DNA of 64,000 bases from Nocardioides jensenii JCM 1364 = NBRC 14755 (GTDB lineage: Bacteria; Actinomycetota; Actinomycetes; Propionibacteriales; Nocardioidaceae), in NCBI RefSeq assembly GCF_001552535.1, contig NZ_BCRJ01000001.1, positions 25,352 to 89,351 of the forward strand, in the 5' to 3' direction. Numbering within the stretch: the first letter of the stretch is position 1; each line of letters starts with the position of its first letter. Below are positions 31,429 to 40,178 of the stretch, in pieces. The notes beneath the pieces were generated by a model. That model worked only from the letters and a program-made list of their open reading frames with translations, searched no databases and was not told the origin of the DNA. The position numbers and the translations under genes were made by a program.

Positions 31429-33073
31429 ACGCTACGGCTCAACGACGCCGCGGGTCTTCACTCCACCGCTGCGACCGCTCGAGCCGCGGACCCCCGAGAC
31501 GGAGCAGAACACCCTCGGCTACTCGGTGATCGACTTCGCCGAGCACATCCTGAAGATCACCTTGCTGCCGTGGCAGTGCTGGCTGCTCGTCCACATGCTC
31601 GAGCTGCGGCCCGACAACACGCTGCGCTTCCGAACCGTGGTCGTGCTCGTGGCGAGGCAGAACGGGAAGAGCACCCTCTCGCAGGTGCTGGCCCTCTGGA
31701 TGATGTACGTCTACGGGCTCAACCTCGTGCTCGGCACAGCGCAGGATCTCGACACCGCCGAAGAGGTCTGGCAAGGCGCGGTCGACCTGGTCACCGACGT
31801 CGACGACGAGACCGACGAGCCGATCCGCCCTGAGCTGTTCGACCTGCTCGACAAGGTCGTCCAGGTCAACGGCAAGAAGGCGCTGGTCCTCAAGAACCGG
31901 AAGCGGTACAAGGTCAAGGCCGCCAACCGCCGCGCGGGCCGCGGTCTCTCCGGTGACTTGATCCTCCTCGACGAGCTTCGCGAGCACCAGTCCTGGGACG
32001 CGTGGGGCTCCATCACCAAGACCACCATGGCCCGGTCGATGGCGCTCATCCTCGCGTTGTCGAACGCGGGCGACGCGACCAGCATCGTTCTGCGTTTCCT
32101 CCGGCAGAAAGCTCACGCCGCGGTCGGCGATCCGGACGGACTGAACGAGGCCGACGAGCTCATCGAGGCCGACCAGCTCGAGGACTTCACCGACGAGGCC
32201 GAGGACCTCCTCGAGGATGACGACTCGCTCGGCCTGTTCGAGTGGTCAGCGAAGCCTGGGCGTTCGGTCCGCGACCGCGACGGTTGGGTCGAGTCCAACC
32301 CATCGATGGGATACACCATCACCGAACGCACCCTGGCCAGCGCGTGTGCGACAGACCCCGAGTGGGTGTTCCGCACCGAGTGCCTGTGCCAGTGGTCCGA
32401 GGGAACCCTCGAGGGACCGTTCCCGCCCGGCGCCTGGGAGGCCGGCCGGTGGGTGCAGCGGGCCAAGAAGGACGAGCCTCCGAAGATCGTCGGCCAGGTC
32501 AAGGCCTGCATCGACATCTCACACGACCGGACCATGACCTACATCAGCTTCGCCGGCCGCCGTGCAGACGGGCTGCCTCAGGCCGAGGTCGTCGCTGCTC
32601 GAGCTGGGCAGCACTGGGTGGCTGGGTGGCTGGCGGACCCGAAGCGCCGTCACCGGATCGAGGAAGTCACCGGGCAGTCGAAGGGCGCGCCGGTGTCGAA
32701 CCTGATGAAGGAACTCAAGGCCGGGGTCGTCGACGCCGACGGGATGCCGCTGGATCTCCCGCCCATCATCGACTGGACCGGCGACGACCTGGCCGGCTGG
32801 ACCGGCGAGGTGTTCGACCTGGTCCGCGCCGGCGCCGTCACCGACGACGGCAAGCAGGTCGGCGTACGCCACCTGCCGCAGCCAGCGCTCGACCTGGCCG
32901 CCGCGACAGCTGTGTTCAAGCCGCTGGGTGAGCGGTTCGTCATCGATCGCGCCAAGTCCCCCACCGACGTGGCCCCACTGGTCGCCTTCTTCGGCGCCCT
33001 GGCCCTGCTGATCCGGCCCACTCCCCCGCCGGAGACCTCGGCCTACGAAGACAACGACCTACTCGTCCTGTGA
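31376..33073 (+). CDS. terL: Terminase large subunit
   Basis: A 565-residue packaging motor. The ATPase has a Walker A variant (VARQNGKST, about residues 92-100) and Walker B (LILLDE, about 195-200). The C-terminal RNase-H-like nuclease begins near ACIDISHDRT (about 405). GTG 31376 was chosen because GGGAGG lies eight bases upstream; GTG 31367 overlaps that site. Length and motifs are normal and the gene looks intact. Confidence 0.95.
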   Translation: MAASSRSSRKASRDPAPKRYGSTTPRVFTPPLRPLEPRTPETEQNTLGYSVIDFAEHILKITLLPWQCWLLVHMLELRPDNTLRFRTVVVLVARQNGKSTLSQVLALWMMYVYGLNLVLGTAQDLDTAEEVWQGAVDLVTDVDDETDEPIRPELFDLLDKVVQVNGKKALVLKNRKRYKVKAANRRAGRGLSGDLILLDELREHQSWDAWGSITKTTMARSMALILALSNAGDATSIVLRFLRQKAHAAVGDPDGLNEADELIEADQLEDFTDEAEDLLEDDDSLGLFEWSAKPGRSVRDRDGWVESNPSMGYTITERTLASACATDPEWVFRTECLCQWSEGTLEGPFPPGAWEAGRWVQRAKKDEPPKIVGQVKACIDISHDRTMTYISFAGRRADGLPQAEVVAARAGQHWVAGWLADPKRRHRIEEVTGQSKGAPVSNLMKELKAGVVDADGMPLDLPPIIDWTGDDLAGWTGEVFDLVRAGAVTDDGKQVGVRHLPQPALDLAAATAVFKPLGERFVIDRAKSPTDVAPLVAFFGALALLIRPTPPPETSAYEDNDLLVL

Positions 33074-33086
33074 ACGGAGGCACCCG

Positions 33087-33281
33087 ATGACCGACTACAA
33101 GCCATTCGTGGGCCGGCGCGTCGTCGTCGGAACGACCGAGTCTGTCGTCAGTGGCACCCTCGACCGCGCCGGCCGGACCACGCTGCAGCTCGTCAACGCC
33201 ATGGACGTCGGGTCTCAGAAGCCTGTCGACGGGGTCCTGGTCGTGCCCGAGTCCCAGGTCCTCTGGGTGCAGGTGCCCTGA
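33087..33281 (+). CDS. Small hypothetical protein between terminase and portal
   Basis: A 64-residue all-beta-like protein (FVGRRVVVGTTESVVSGTLD, QLVNAMDVGSQ, VDGVLVVPESQVLWVQV), reminiscent of small Sm/SH3-like barrels. Such ORFs are common at this position in actinophages. The stop overlaps the portal start by one base. Confidence 0.65.
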   Translation: MTDYKPFVGRRVVVGTTESVVSGTLDRAGRTTLQLVNAMDVGSQKPVDGVLVVPESQVLWVQVP

Positions 33282-34591
33282 TGCGGTTCGAGTCCCTGGG
33301 CCAGCTCGGCGACTGGTTGGAGCAGTCGCCCAGCGTCTACGTCGCCGACCCGCCGATGACGCTCATGGAGTCCATCGACGCCAAGTCCGTGTGGGCCTCG
33401 CAGCCGTCGGTGCGCAAGGTGGTCGACTACATCGCTCGCAACGTCGCCTCTATCCCGATCAACCACTACGCCCGGATCTCGGAGACCGAGCGTAAGCGGG
33501 TCACCGACGACCCGATCGCCGCGATGCTGCGCAAGCCGTCGGCGGCGCCGCGGATGACGCCGTACCGGTTCTGGCACGGCGTGCTGGTCGACCGGCTGAT
33601 CTACGACCGGTGGTGCTGCATCATCAGCACCGACGAGGGGCGCCCGTGGCTGGACCGCATCCCTGCGCGCCGGTTCCAGTTCCACACCGACTCTCTCGAC
33701 CGGATCGATGGCGTGGTCGTCTACGCCAAGGACGGCACCAAGCGGACCCTGGCCCCCGAGACCTGCCTCTTCGACGCCGGCTACTCGACCCGGGGCGGCA
33801 ACGGCACCAGCCCCATGGAGACCCTGAAGGACATCCTCAACGAGGCCAGTGAGGGTGTCGACTTCCGCCGCAGCGTCCTCGCGCGCGGTGCACGGATCCC
33901 GGGCTACATCCACCGCCCCACGGCATGGCCGGCCGACGGCAAGGCCCGCGAGCGGTTCATCTCCGGATGGAGGAACTTTGAATCCGGCGGTGGCCGCGAG
34001 GGCGGCACACCGATGCTCGAAGACGGCATGGAGTACAAGACGCTCGACGCGTTCAAGCCCGTTGACCTCGAGCTCATGCAGGGCCGCACCCTTACCGACA
34101 TCGAAGTCGCCTCCGCCTTCCACATCGCGCCCGAGCTCGTCGGCGCCCGCGAGGGAACGTTCGCGAACATCGACGCCTTCCGGCAGATGCTGTTCGGCCC
34201 GAACCTCGGCCCGTACATCACCGAGTGGGAGCAGGTCCTCGACGCCGCGTTCGGAGACGAGGGGCACTACCTCGAGGCCAACGTCGACGTGAAGCTCCGC
34301 GGCTCCTTCCTCGAGCAGGCAGCGGCCACCTCGACCGCGGTCGGTGGCCCGTGGATGGCCCGCAACGAAGCCCGCTCGATGCGAAACATGCCCCCGGTCG
34401 AAGGCGGCGACGAGCTGATTACCCCGCTGAATGTGCTCGTCGGCGGTCAGGCATCACCCCACGACTCGGGATCACAGAACACGACACCGAAGACCTACGC
34501 ACTGCACCTGCGTGAGACCGACCCAGCGGCCAGCGAACCCACCACCGACGACGCCGACAACGGCGACGGTCCGAACCCGACTGGCCTCTAG
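33281..34591 (+). CDS. Portal protein (HK97 family)
   Basis: A 436-residue portal. Recognisable segments: VRKVVDYIARNVASIPINHY, YRFWHGVLVDRLIYDRWCC, ARGARIPGYIHRP, LMQGRTLTDIEVASAFHIAP and the stem/crown residues after 300. It forms the dodecameric ring through which DNA enters and to which the connector binds. Followed directly by protease and capsid, the HK97 order. Confidence 0.93.
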   Translation: MRFESLGQLGDWLEQSPSVYVADPPMTLMESIDAKSVWASQPSVRKVVDYIARNVASIPINHYARISETERKRVTDDPIAAMLRKPSAAPRMTPYRFWHGVLVDRLIYDRWCCIISTDEGRPWLDRIPARRFQFHTDSLDRIDGVVVYAKDGTKRTLAPETCLFDAGYSTRGGNGTSPMETLKDILNEASEGVDFRRSVLARGARIPGYIHRPTAWPADGKARERFISGWRNFESGGGREGGTPMLEDGMEYKTLDAFKPVDLELMQGRTLTDIEVASAFHIAPELVGAREGTFANIDAFRQMLFGPNLGPYITEWEQVLDAAFGDEGHYLEANVDVKLRGSFLEQAAATSTAVGGPWMARNEARSMRNMPPVEGGDELITPLNVLVGGQASPHDSGSQNTTPKTYALHLRETDPAASEPTTDDADNGDGPNPTGL

Positions 34592-34600
34592 GAGGTCCAC

Positions 34601-35389
34601 ATGCCGTTCAAGTCATGCCCCGTGCAGGTCAAGGCCGCGGGCACAGCCGACGGGCTGGCCGAGGGCCAGTTCCGTGCCGTCGTCTCCGTCTTCGGGAACA
34701 AGGACTCCTACGGCGACATCGTCATGCCCGGAGCCTTCGCTGAGACGCTCGCTGAGTGGGCAGCCAAGGGCACCCCGATCCCCGTGTTCTGGTCGCACCA
34801 GATGTCCGACCCGGAGATGTGCATCGGTGAGGTCATCGAGGCCAAGGAGACTGACCAGGGCCTTGAGGTGCTCGCCCAGCTCGACATCGACGACGCCGCT
34901 TCTCCGAAGGCCAAGCAGGCCTACCGGCTCCTCGAGGGCCGGCGGGTCACGCAGTTCTCGTTCGCGTACGACATCGTCGAAGCGGCATGGGTCGAGGCCG
35001 ACGACGACTACTGGTACGAGCTGCGTCGGGTCAAGCTGCACGAGGTCGGGCCCTGCGTCATCGGCGCCAACCAGGAGACCGAGCTGCTGGCCGTGAAGGC
35101 GGCGGCCGAGCATGCGACCCGGTTCACCAAGGGTGGCCGAGTGCTGTCCGTCTCCACGGCCGCACAGGCCACACTGCGCGAGGCCAAGGCGTCCCTGGAC
35201 GCCGCCTCGAAGCACATCACAGATGTCCTCACCGTCGTCGACGGCGAGGCAGGCAACGACGAGAAGGCCAAGGCGAGTGAGCCGGCCGCGGACGAGGCGC
35301 CCGACGGGGCGAAGTCCGTGGAGCCCATGCACGCGTCCCCGTCTGAACTGTCGGCGCTGCTGTCCATCGAGCTCGCAACCGCGGGCTGA
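34601..35389 (+). CDS. HK97-type prohead protease (peptidase S78)
   Basis: A 262-residue serine protease: AVVSVFGNKDSYGDIVMPGAF, FWSHQ (catalytic His) and RVTQFSFAYDI (catalytic Ser) are in family order. It removes the scaffolding segment of the capsid protein during maturation. The last 80 residues are charged and helical and may act in scaffold binding. AGGAGG precedes ATG 34601. Confidence 0.93.
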   Translation: MPFKSCPVQVKAAGTADGLAEGQFRAVVSVFGNKDSYGDIVMPGAFAETLAEWAAKGTPIPVFWSHQMSDPEMCIGEVIEAKETDQGLEVLAQLDIDDAASPKAKQAYRLLEGRRVTQFSFAYDIVEAAWVEADDDYWYELRRVKLHEVGPCVIGANQETELLAVKAAAEHATRFTKGGRVLSVSTAAQATLREAKASLDAASKHITDVLTVVDGEAGNDEKAKASEPAADEAPDGAKSVEPMHASPSELSALLSIELATAG

Positions 35390-35407
35390 CACAGAAGGAG
35401 AAGCATC

Positions 35408-36748
35408 ATGGAGAAGTGGAAGAGCCTGCTCAAGCAGGCCCAGGCCGCTGCCAAGGCTGCTCAGGACATCGCCGCCAAGGGGACTGGCCCCGACGGCGCG
35501 ATGACCGAGGCCGAGCGCACGGAGTTCCAGGGCAAGCACGACGAGGCGCTCCGCCTCAAGGGCGAGTCCGACCAGGCCAAGAAGGACGCCGACTCGCAGG
35601 CCCTGCTCAAGGACCTCGCATCGGTCGACGGCGACGCCCCCGACGACGGCGCCACCGGCACCAAGGCGTCTGGCTGGGAGGTCTCCGACCGCGGGGACAT
35701 GGCCGACATCCGGTCCTTCGGCGAGAAGTTCGTCAAGTCCGCGGCCTACGGAGAGTTCCGCAAGGAGTTCCCCAACGGCGTTGGTCGCGGCACCCCGGTC
35801 TCGATCGGGCGCGTCAAGGTCGGCGAGCGGGGCACGTTCGCCCAGACCCGCCTCAAGACCCTCACCTTCGGGCAGGCCCACACGCAGCCGGTGCGGTTCC
35901 CCACGATCGACCTCGTCGACCGTGACCGCCTCACCCTGCTGGACCTGATCGACCACGGTCAGACCGACGGCGACTTCGAGTACGTGCAGGTCACCGGCGT
36001 GACCCGCAACGCGAAGATCGTCGGAGAGCTGACCAGCGAGTCGCTCGAGGCGGACCTCAAGCCGGTCAGCGACATGACCACCCAGCTCGCGGACGCCAAG
36101 GTGTACACGTACGCCGACGGCTACGACGTCACGAATAAACTGCTGGCCAACGCGCCGGCGTTCGCGACGTACATGAACAACGAGCTGAAGTACTCGCTGG
36201 ACAACCTCATCGAGGACAAGCTGCTCAACGGCACCGGCACCAACGGTGAGCCGCTGGGCATCCTGTCCACCACCGGGGTCCAGCAGGTCGAGTACACCGC
36301 CGAGGCGGTCGGCTCCGACGGCATGCCCACCGAGGCCACGGCCAAGGCGTTCATCCGCGCGATCCGGATGGCGATCCTGCAGATCACCCGCCTTCCCGGC
36401 GGAACGGTCACCGGCATCGTCATGTCGCCCGAGATGGACGCGGCCATGGACCTGCTGCAGGACCTCGAGGGCCGGTACTTCTCCGGTGGCCCGTTCAGCT
36501 CGGGCCCGGCCACCCTGTGGGGTCGCCCCCGCGTCACCTCGGAGCGCGTGGTCGACACCAACGCGATCCTGGGCGACTGGAAGCAGGTCGCGCTGCTCGA
36601 CAACGAGGGTCTCTCGGTCCTGGTGTTCAACCAGCACAAGGACTACGCACAGCGGAACCTCAACTACGTCCGCGGCGAGCTCTCGGCGGCCCAGGCAATC
36701 TGGAAGCCGAACCGCCTCACCGTGGTCAAGCCCGCCGTCACCCCGTGA
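35408..36748 (+). CDS. Major capsid protein (HK97 fold)
   Basis: A 446-residue capsid precursor. Residues 1-85 form a charged helical delta domain that would be removed by the protease. The remainder has HK97 landmarks such as FVKSAAYGEFRKEF, the E-loop region, LLNGTGTNGEPLGIL and a C-terminal LAVFNQHKDY-like strand before the final A-domain. AGAAGGAGAAG supplies the ribosome site. Confidence 0.93.
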   Translation: MEKWKSLLKQAQAAAKAAQDIAAKGTGPDGAMTEAERTEFQGKHDEALRLKGESDQAKKDADSQALLKDLASVDGDAPDDGATGTKASGWEVSDRGDMADIRSFGEKFVKSAAYGEFRKEFPNGVGRGTPVSIGRVKVGERGTFAQTRLKTLTFGQAHTQPVRFPTIDLVDRDRLTLLDLIDHGQTDGDFEYVQVTGVTRNAKIVGELTSESLEADLKPVSDMTTQLADAKVYTYADGYDVTNKLLANAPAFATYMNNELKYSLDNLIEDKLLNGTGTNGEPLGILSTTGVQQVEYTAEAVGSDGMPTEATAKAFIRAIRMAILQITRLPGGTVTGIVMSPEMDAAMDLLQDLEGRYFSGGPFSSGPATLWGRPRVTSERVVDTNAILGDWKQVALLDNEGLSVLVFNQHKDYAQRNLNYVRGELSAAQAIWKPNRLTVVKPAVTP

Positions 36749-36921
36749 TGACGATGACTGACTTCGAGATGGTCGTAGTCGACGGCATCCGATACCGCCC
36801 CGAGGACGCTCCCAAGCGTCCGGAGGGCGGGTCGGGTGAGCCCGATGAAGCGAAGACGGTGACGACAAAGGTCGCCCGCCCCCGCAACAAGGCCCGCTCC
36901 ACCACACCGAACAAGGAGTGA
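36748..36921 (+). CDS. Small charged protein after the capsid gene
   Basis: A 57-residue protein starting by one-base overlap with the capsid stop (tgATG). A short beta-like start (FEMVVVDGIRYRPEDAP) is followed by a Lys/Arg-rich unstructured tail. Similar small ORFs often follow the capsid gene; function unknown. Confidence 0.6.
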   Translation: MTMTDFEMVVVDGIRYRPEDAPKRPEGGSGEPDEAKTVTTKVARPRNKARSTTPNKE

Positions 36922-36924
36922 GTC

Positions 36925-37449
36925 ATGGCGGACCAGCCGACCCCCGGCGACCTCGAGACCTACCCCGGGGCACCGTTCACCCAGGCGGCCATCAACGCGG
37001 CAGTATCCGAGCTGCGTGGCCGTGCCGGGTGGCACGTGTTCCCCGAGGTGACCGAGACGCTGGAGGTCGACTGGTCCGGCAAGCGGATCCAGCTCCCGTC
37101 CTTGCTCGTCAAGGCCGTGTCCGAGATCCGCGACGTCACGCGCCCTACCGACCCCGTGATCATCGAGGGGTGGCGGGTCCGCAAGAGCAAGGGCATCCTG
37201 TGGATGCCTCGGCCGGGCTGTGACCGTGTCCTCGAGATCGACCTGGTCCACGGCTACGCAGAGTGCCCGGGCGACCTGTACCCCACCATCGCGGCCATCG
37301 CCTCCGAGCAAGCGCTGGATCCCCGCGTCACCCGCGACCAGGCTGGTCCGTTCAGCCAGGACCGCACCAACCTGACCACCCTCAGCTCATGGCTTGACCG
37401 CGACAAGGCCACGACGATGGCCCGCTACGCGTTGGGCCCCCTGCCGTGA
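36925..37449 (+). CDS. Head-tail connector (adaptor)
   Basis: A 174-residue protein with features of gp6/gp15-like adaptors: FTQAAINAAVSELRGRAGWHV, a beta-hairpin (ETLEVDWSGKRIQLPSLLVK) and a C-terminal helix (TTLSSWLDRDKATTMARYAL). It would dock beneath the portal. It lies in the standard place between capsid and head-closure genes. Confidence 0.8.
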   Translation: MADQPTPGDLETYPGAPFTQAAINAAVSELRGRAGWHVFPEVTETLEVDWSGKRIQLPSLLVKAVSEIRDVTRPTDPVIIEGWRVRKSKGILWMPRPGCDRVLEIDLVHGYAECPGDLYPTIAAIASEQALDPRVTRDQAGPFSQDRTNLTTLSSWLDRDKATTMARYALGPLP

Positions 37450-37793
37450 GCATCCCCACCAGGACGACCTTGCAGGTTCGCCGCCGCCAGGACGGCCCTG
37501 CCAAGGACTCTCACGGCAACCCGGTTATCACCTACGCCGACCCGATCAGCTGGCCCGTCTTCGGGTACGCCCCAGGCGCCTCGGATCGAACCACGGATCC
37601 GAACCGCGACCTGTCCCTGATCCTGTGGACCGTCTACGCACCGGCCGGCGGCAATGCCCCTGGCGAACTGGACCGTGTGCTGCTCGGCGGCACCGAGTAC
37701 GACATCGAGACCCGCCCCGACGACTGGACGCACGGCCCATGGGCGCACCCCACCGCCGGCCTCGTCGTCGAACTCAAACGAGCAGAGGGGTGA
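37446..37793 (+). CDS. Head-closure (stopper) protein
   Basis: A 115-residue beta-rich protein (TTLQVRRRQDGPAKDSHGNP, DLSLILWTVYAP, LDRVLLGGTEYDIETRPDDW) resembling gp16/HK97 gp7-type stoppers. GTG 37446 overlaps the adaptor stop. It closes the head after packaging. Confidence 0.72.
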   Translation: MSIPTRTTLQVRRRQDGPAKDSHGNPVITYADPISWPVFGYAPGASDRTTDPNRDLSLILWTVYAPAGGNAPGELDRVLLGGTEYDIETRPDDWTHGPWAHPTAGLVVELKRAEG

Positions 37794-37798
37794 GCGGC

Positions 37799-38038
37799 AT
37801 GAAGCTCGAGTTCAACGACGAAGCCTTCTCTCAGCTGCGCAACAACCCGGCCCTGCTCGACGGCCGCGGCGAGGCGATCGCGGCCGCCTGCAACGCCGAC
37901 TCGGAGTGGGGTGGCTATTACGCCACCGAGCCCGAGTTCGACGGTCGTACGACGTTCCAACGCGTCTTCGGTGCGGACGGTCGCAACGACGAGCTCCGCG
38001 ACCTGCGTCTGATCAAGAACCTGGACGCCGGTCAGTGA
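37799..38038 (+). CDS. Small head-tail joining protein
   Basis: A 79-residue protein (MKLEFNDEAFSQLRNNPALL, then ADSEWGGYYATEPEFDGRTT) of the short type found between stopper and tail-terminator genes in siphoviruses, where HK97-gp10-like proteins normally lie. It overlaps the following GTG. The precise joining role is inferred from order. Confidence 0.65.
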   Translation: MKLEFNDEAFSQLRNNPALLDGRGEAIAAACNADSEWGGYYATEPEFDGRTTFQRVFGADGRNDELRDLRLIKNLDAGQ

Positions 38039-38421
38039 CGATCTACGCGCCGCCCGACATCGAGGCCGCTGTGGTGACGTTGCTGTCCTCGCACATGACG
38101 GTGGCCACGAAGGTGCCGAACCCCCGCCCAGCCGCCCACACCCGGGTGACCGCGGCCGGCGGCAACGAGCGGAACCTGATCCAGTCCGACGCCCGGGTCA
38201 TCGTCGAATGCTGGGGCGCCGACGACACTGCAGCGCTCGGCTTGGCGCGGCTGGCGTACGCCGTGCTGTGGGGCGGCCAGGACTCCTTCATCGCCCCCGG
38301 GGTGTGGGTGTCTCAGATCCAGCTGACGAACCCGGTGAACCTCCCCGACCCGGACACCCGGTCTCCGAGGTATCAGTTCGTCGCCCAGCTCACAGCCAGC
38401 CTGACGGAGGTCAGCCCATGA
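38035..38421 (+). CDS. Tail terminator-like protein
   Basis: A 128-residue protein with the alpha/beta pattern of tail terminators: an N-terminal helix after YAPPDIEAAVVTLLSSHM, VRVTAAGGNERN-like region, DARVIVECWGADDTAALGLA and a final strand YQFVAQLTASLTEV. It would cap the tail tube before head joining. GTG overlaps the previous stop. Confidence 0.75.
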   Translation: MTIYAPPDIEAAVVTLLSSHMTVATKVPNPRPAAHTRVTAAGGNERNLIQSDARVIVECWGADDTAALGLARLAYAVLWGGQDSFIAPGVWVSQIQLTNPVNLPDPDTRSPRYQFVAQLTASLTEVSP

Positions 38422-38750
38422 TCTTGAAGCACCCCACCCTGCAGCAGCAGAGGGAAGTCCCCGACTCGCAGGCAGACCGTTGGCTCGCGACCGGGTGGGT
38501 CCACGCCGCCCAACCGACCGTTGGCGACCGCGTCACGCTGCCAGCGTTGGACCCGTCCCGGCCGATCGCTGTCCTGCAGTGCCCCACCTGCGCACAGACC
38601 GGCTACCAACCCTGCGTCACGAGCGCAGGGAAGCCCGCGAAGAAGTACCACGCCGCCCGCCTCACCAGCCCGGCGGCCAACACCTCAGCCTCCGAAGCGG
38701 CGACCGCTGCGGATCAGGGCCAGCACTCTGATGAAGGAGACAAGAAATGA
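38418..38750 (+). CDS. Zinc-finger-like virion-region protein
   Basis: A 110-residue protein with LQCPTCAQTGYQPCVTSAGK, a C..C...C arrangement resembling an actinobacterial zinc finger that reads CPxC..G..C....G...H. The N-terminus (LKHPTLQQQREVPDSQADRW) is typical of small head-tail-region proteins. Ends overlapping the major tail gene. Confidence 0.6.
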   Translation: MILKHPTLQQQREVPDSQADRWLATGWVHAAQPTVGDRVTLPALDPSRPIAVLQCPTCAQTGYQPCVTSAGKPAKKYHAARLTSPAANTSASEAATAADQGQHSDEGDKK

Positions 38751-39340
38751 GCCAGACAGCGAGCAACGTCGCCGCGTTCTCCCCCAACGCGACGACCGGT
38801 GGAATCCTCCGCGCACCCCTGGGGACCCCGCTGCCGACCTCGGCCAGCGCCGCCCTCGACCCCGCGTTCGTGCCCCTGGGGTACGTCAACGTCGACGGCG
38901 TCCAGCCGACCGGCGACGCGGCCACGTCCGAGGACCAGTTCGCGTGGGGTGGTGACAACGTCGCAGCCCTGCAGACCCAGGGCAGCGTGAAGCGCTACAC
39001 CTTCAAGCTGATCGAGGTGTTCAACAAGGACGTGGCCGAGTTCCTGTTCGGCGCGGACAACGTCGTCGTGACCCCGGCCGCCGGCGCCGTCGGCACCCTG
39101 ATCGCGATCGAAGACACCGGGGCCGAGCCGGAGCCGGGCGTCTTCGTCATCGACGCGTTCTACAAGGGCAAGCGGATGCGCCGCGTGCTCCCCAACGGCC
39201 ACCCGCTGATCACCGCCGAGGACCCGCTGGTGCACACCGCACTGTCGGCCACCGAGTGCCAGATCACCTGCCTGAAGGACGCCGAGGGCAAGCGCCAGTA
39301 CATCTACCTGCAGAACGACGACGTCGCCGACGGCGCCTGA
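38747..39340 (+). CDS. Major tail protein
   Basis: A 197-residue tail-tube protein: a beta-rich body with TTGGILRAPLGTPLPTSASA, VNVDGVQPTGDAATSEDQFA, KRYTFKLIEVFNKDVAEFLF and a C-terminal GKRQYIYLQND. Its position before the frameshifted chaperones and tape measure is standard. The strong hairpin just downstream would favour its high expression. Confidence 0.88.
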   Translation: MSQTASNVAAFSPNATTGGILRAPLGTPLPTSASAALDPAFVPLGYVNVDGVQPTGDAATSEDQFAWGGDNVAALQTQGSVKRYTFKLIEVFNKDVAEFLFGADNVVVTPAAGAVGTLIAIEDTGAEPEPGVFVIDAFYKGKRMRRVLPNGHPLITAEDPLVHTALSATECQITCLKDAEGKRQYIYLQNDDVADGA

Positions 39341-39345
39341 GAGAC

Positions 39346-39388
39346 CACCCGGCGCGGGTTTCCATCGCTGGCCCGCCCGCGCCGGGTG
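39346..39388 (+). terminator. Strong hairpin between major tail protein and chaperone genes
   Basis: Perfect 13-bp arms CACCCGGCGCGGG (39346-39358) and CCCGCGCCGGGTG (39376-39388) with a 17-base loop. No U-tract follows, so it may act as an attenuator or mRNA stabiliser and set a high ratio of major tail protein to downstream products. Confidence 0.6.
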
Positions 39389-39428
39389 CACCACCCAGTG
39401 GCCAGCAACCACCGAAGGGCCAGCGAAC

Positions 39429-39767
39429 ATGACCGACATCCCCAAGGGCGCCAAGCGGCCGGCAGACAAGAAGCCGAAGAAGACCGCCGAGGCGCCACCC
39501 GAAGAGATCACCGTGACGATCGACGACCACGACTATGTGGTCGCGACCGACGCCCTCGACGACTTCGAGCTCCTCGACGACCTGAACACGATCGACCAGG
39601 ACGAGGACCCCACCCGGCTTCCGTCCGTGATGCGTCGACTCCTGGGCCCCGATCAGACCAGGGAGGCACTGCGCCGTCTGCGGGACCCCGACAGTCAGCG
39701 GGTGTCCATGGAGGCCGGCACGCAGTTCGTCATGGATCTGATGACGGGGTGTAACCCAAACTCCTGA
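39429..39767 (+). CDS. Tail assembly chaperone (gpG analogue)
   Basis: A 112-residue acidic, helical protein made by most ribosomes reading this gene. It ends 6 bases after a slippery heptamer (CCCAAAC, 39755-39761). It coats the tape measure during tail assembly. Position, size and the overlapping -1 frame match lambda G. Confidence 0.88.
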   Translation: MTDIPKGAKRPADKKPKKTAEAPPEEITVTIDDHDYVVATDALDDFELLDDLNTIDQDEDPTRLPSVMRRLLGPDQTREALRRLRDPDSQRVSMEAGTQFVMDLMTGCNPNS

Positions 39768-40165
39768 GGCTCGCGGTGCTGCTCGGCAAGCACCGTGGGC
39801 CGCTGGCCTCTGACTTCCGCCGCTACTACTCCCTGTCCCTGGCCGGCATCCGAGCGACGGGGATCCCGCTGCACGAGGTCGCCGACCTGGCGGCCAACCT
39901 GCCACCCGGTTCAGCTGTCGCCCGCGCGACCAACCCGGAGTGGTGGTACACGCCCGAGGTCTCGCTGCTGCACAGCATCGAGTACCACCTGCGCGTCGGG
40001 TTGTGGCGTCAGACCCCGGACGCCGAACGCGGGATCAACCAGCCGGAGCCGATCGACCTCAAGGGCGACGGAGAGCAGGACAAGTCGGAGAACGGTCCCG
40101 ACGTGATGACCACCGACGACATGGCTGCCCTTCTCGGGTGGTCACCCACGGGCGAACGACTCTGA
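39429..40165 (+). CDS. Frameshifted tail assembly chaperone (gpGT analogue)
   Basis: A -1 shift on CCCAAAC joins the gpG-like part (TGCNPN) to the frame LLRLAVLLGKHRGPLASDF, ending at 40165. The predicted fusion is about 245 residues. The downstream half (39776-40165 if read from GTG) has no good ribosome site of its own. In lambda and many siphoviruses this ratio-controlled pair is required for tail length and assembly. Confidence 0.82.
39755..39761 (+). promoter_or_regulatory. Programmed -1 ribosomal frameshift site
   Basis: The heptamer C CCA AAC matches the X XXY YYZ rule in the gpG reading frame. Both tRNAs can re-pair after slipping (CCC AAA). It lies two codons before the gpG stop. 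No downstream pseudoknot was established. Confidence 0.85.
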
Positions 40166-40178
40166 GAGGAGCCACCTC

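Noticed and set aside
34613..36907. Very long minus-strand open frame opposite the capsid genes
   Set aside because: It is antisense to protease, capsid and connector genes with clear family motifs. Long antisense frames are expected at this GC content.
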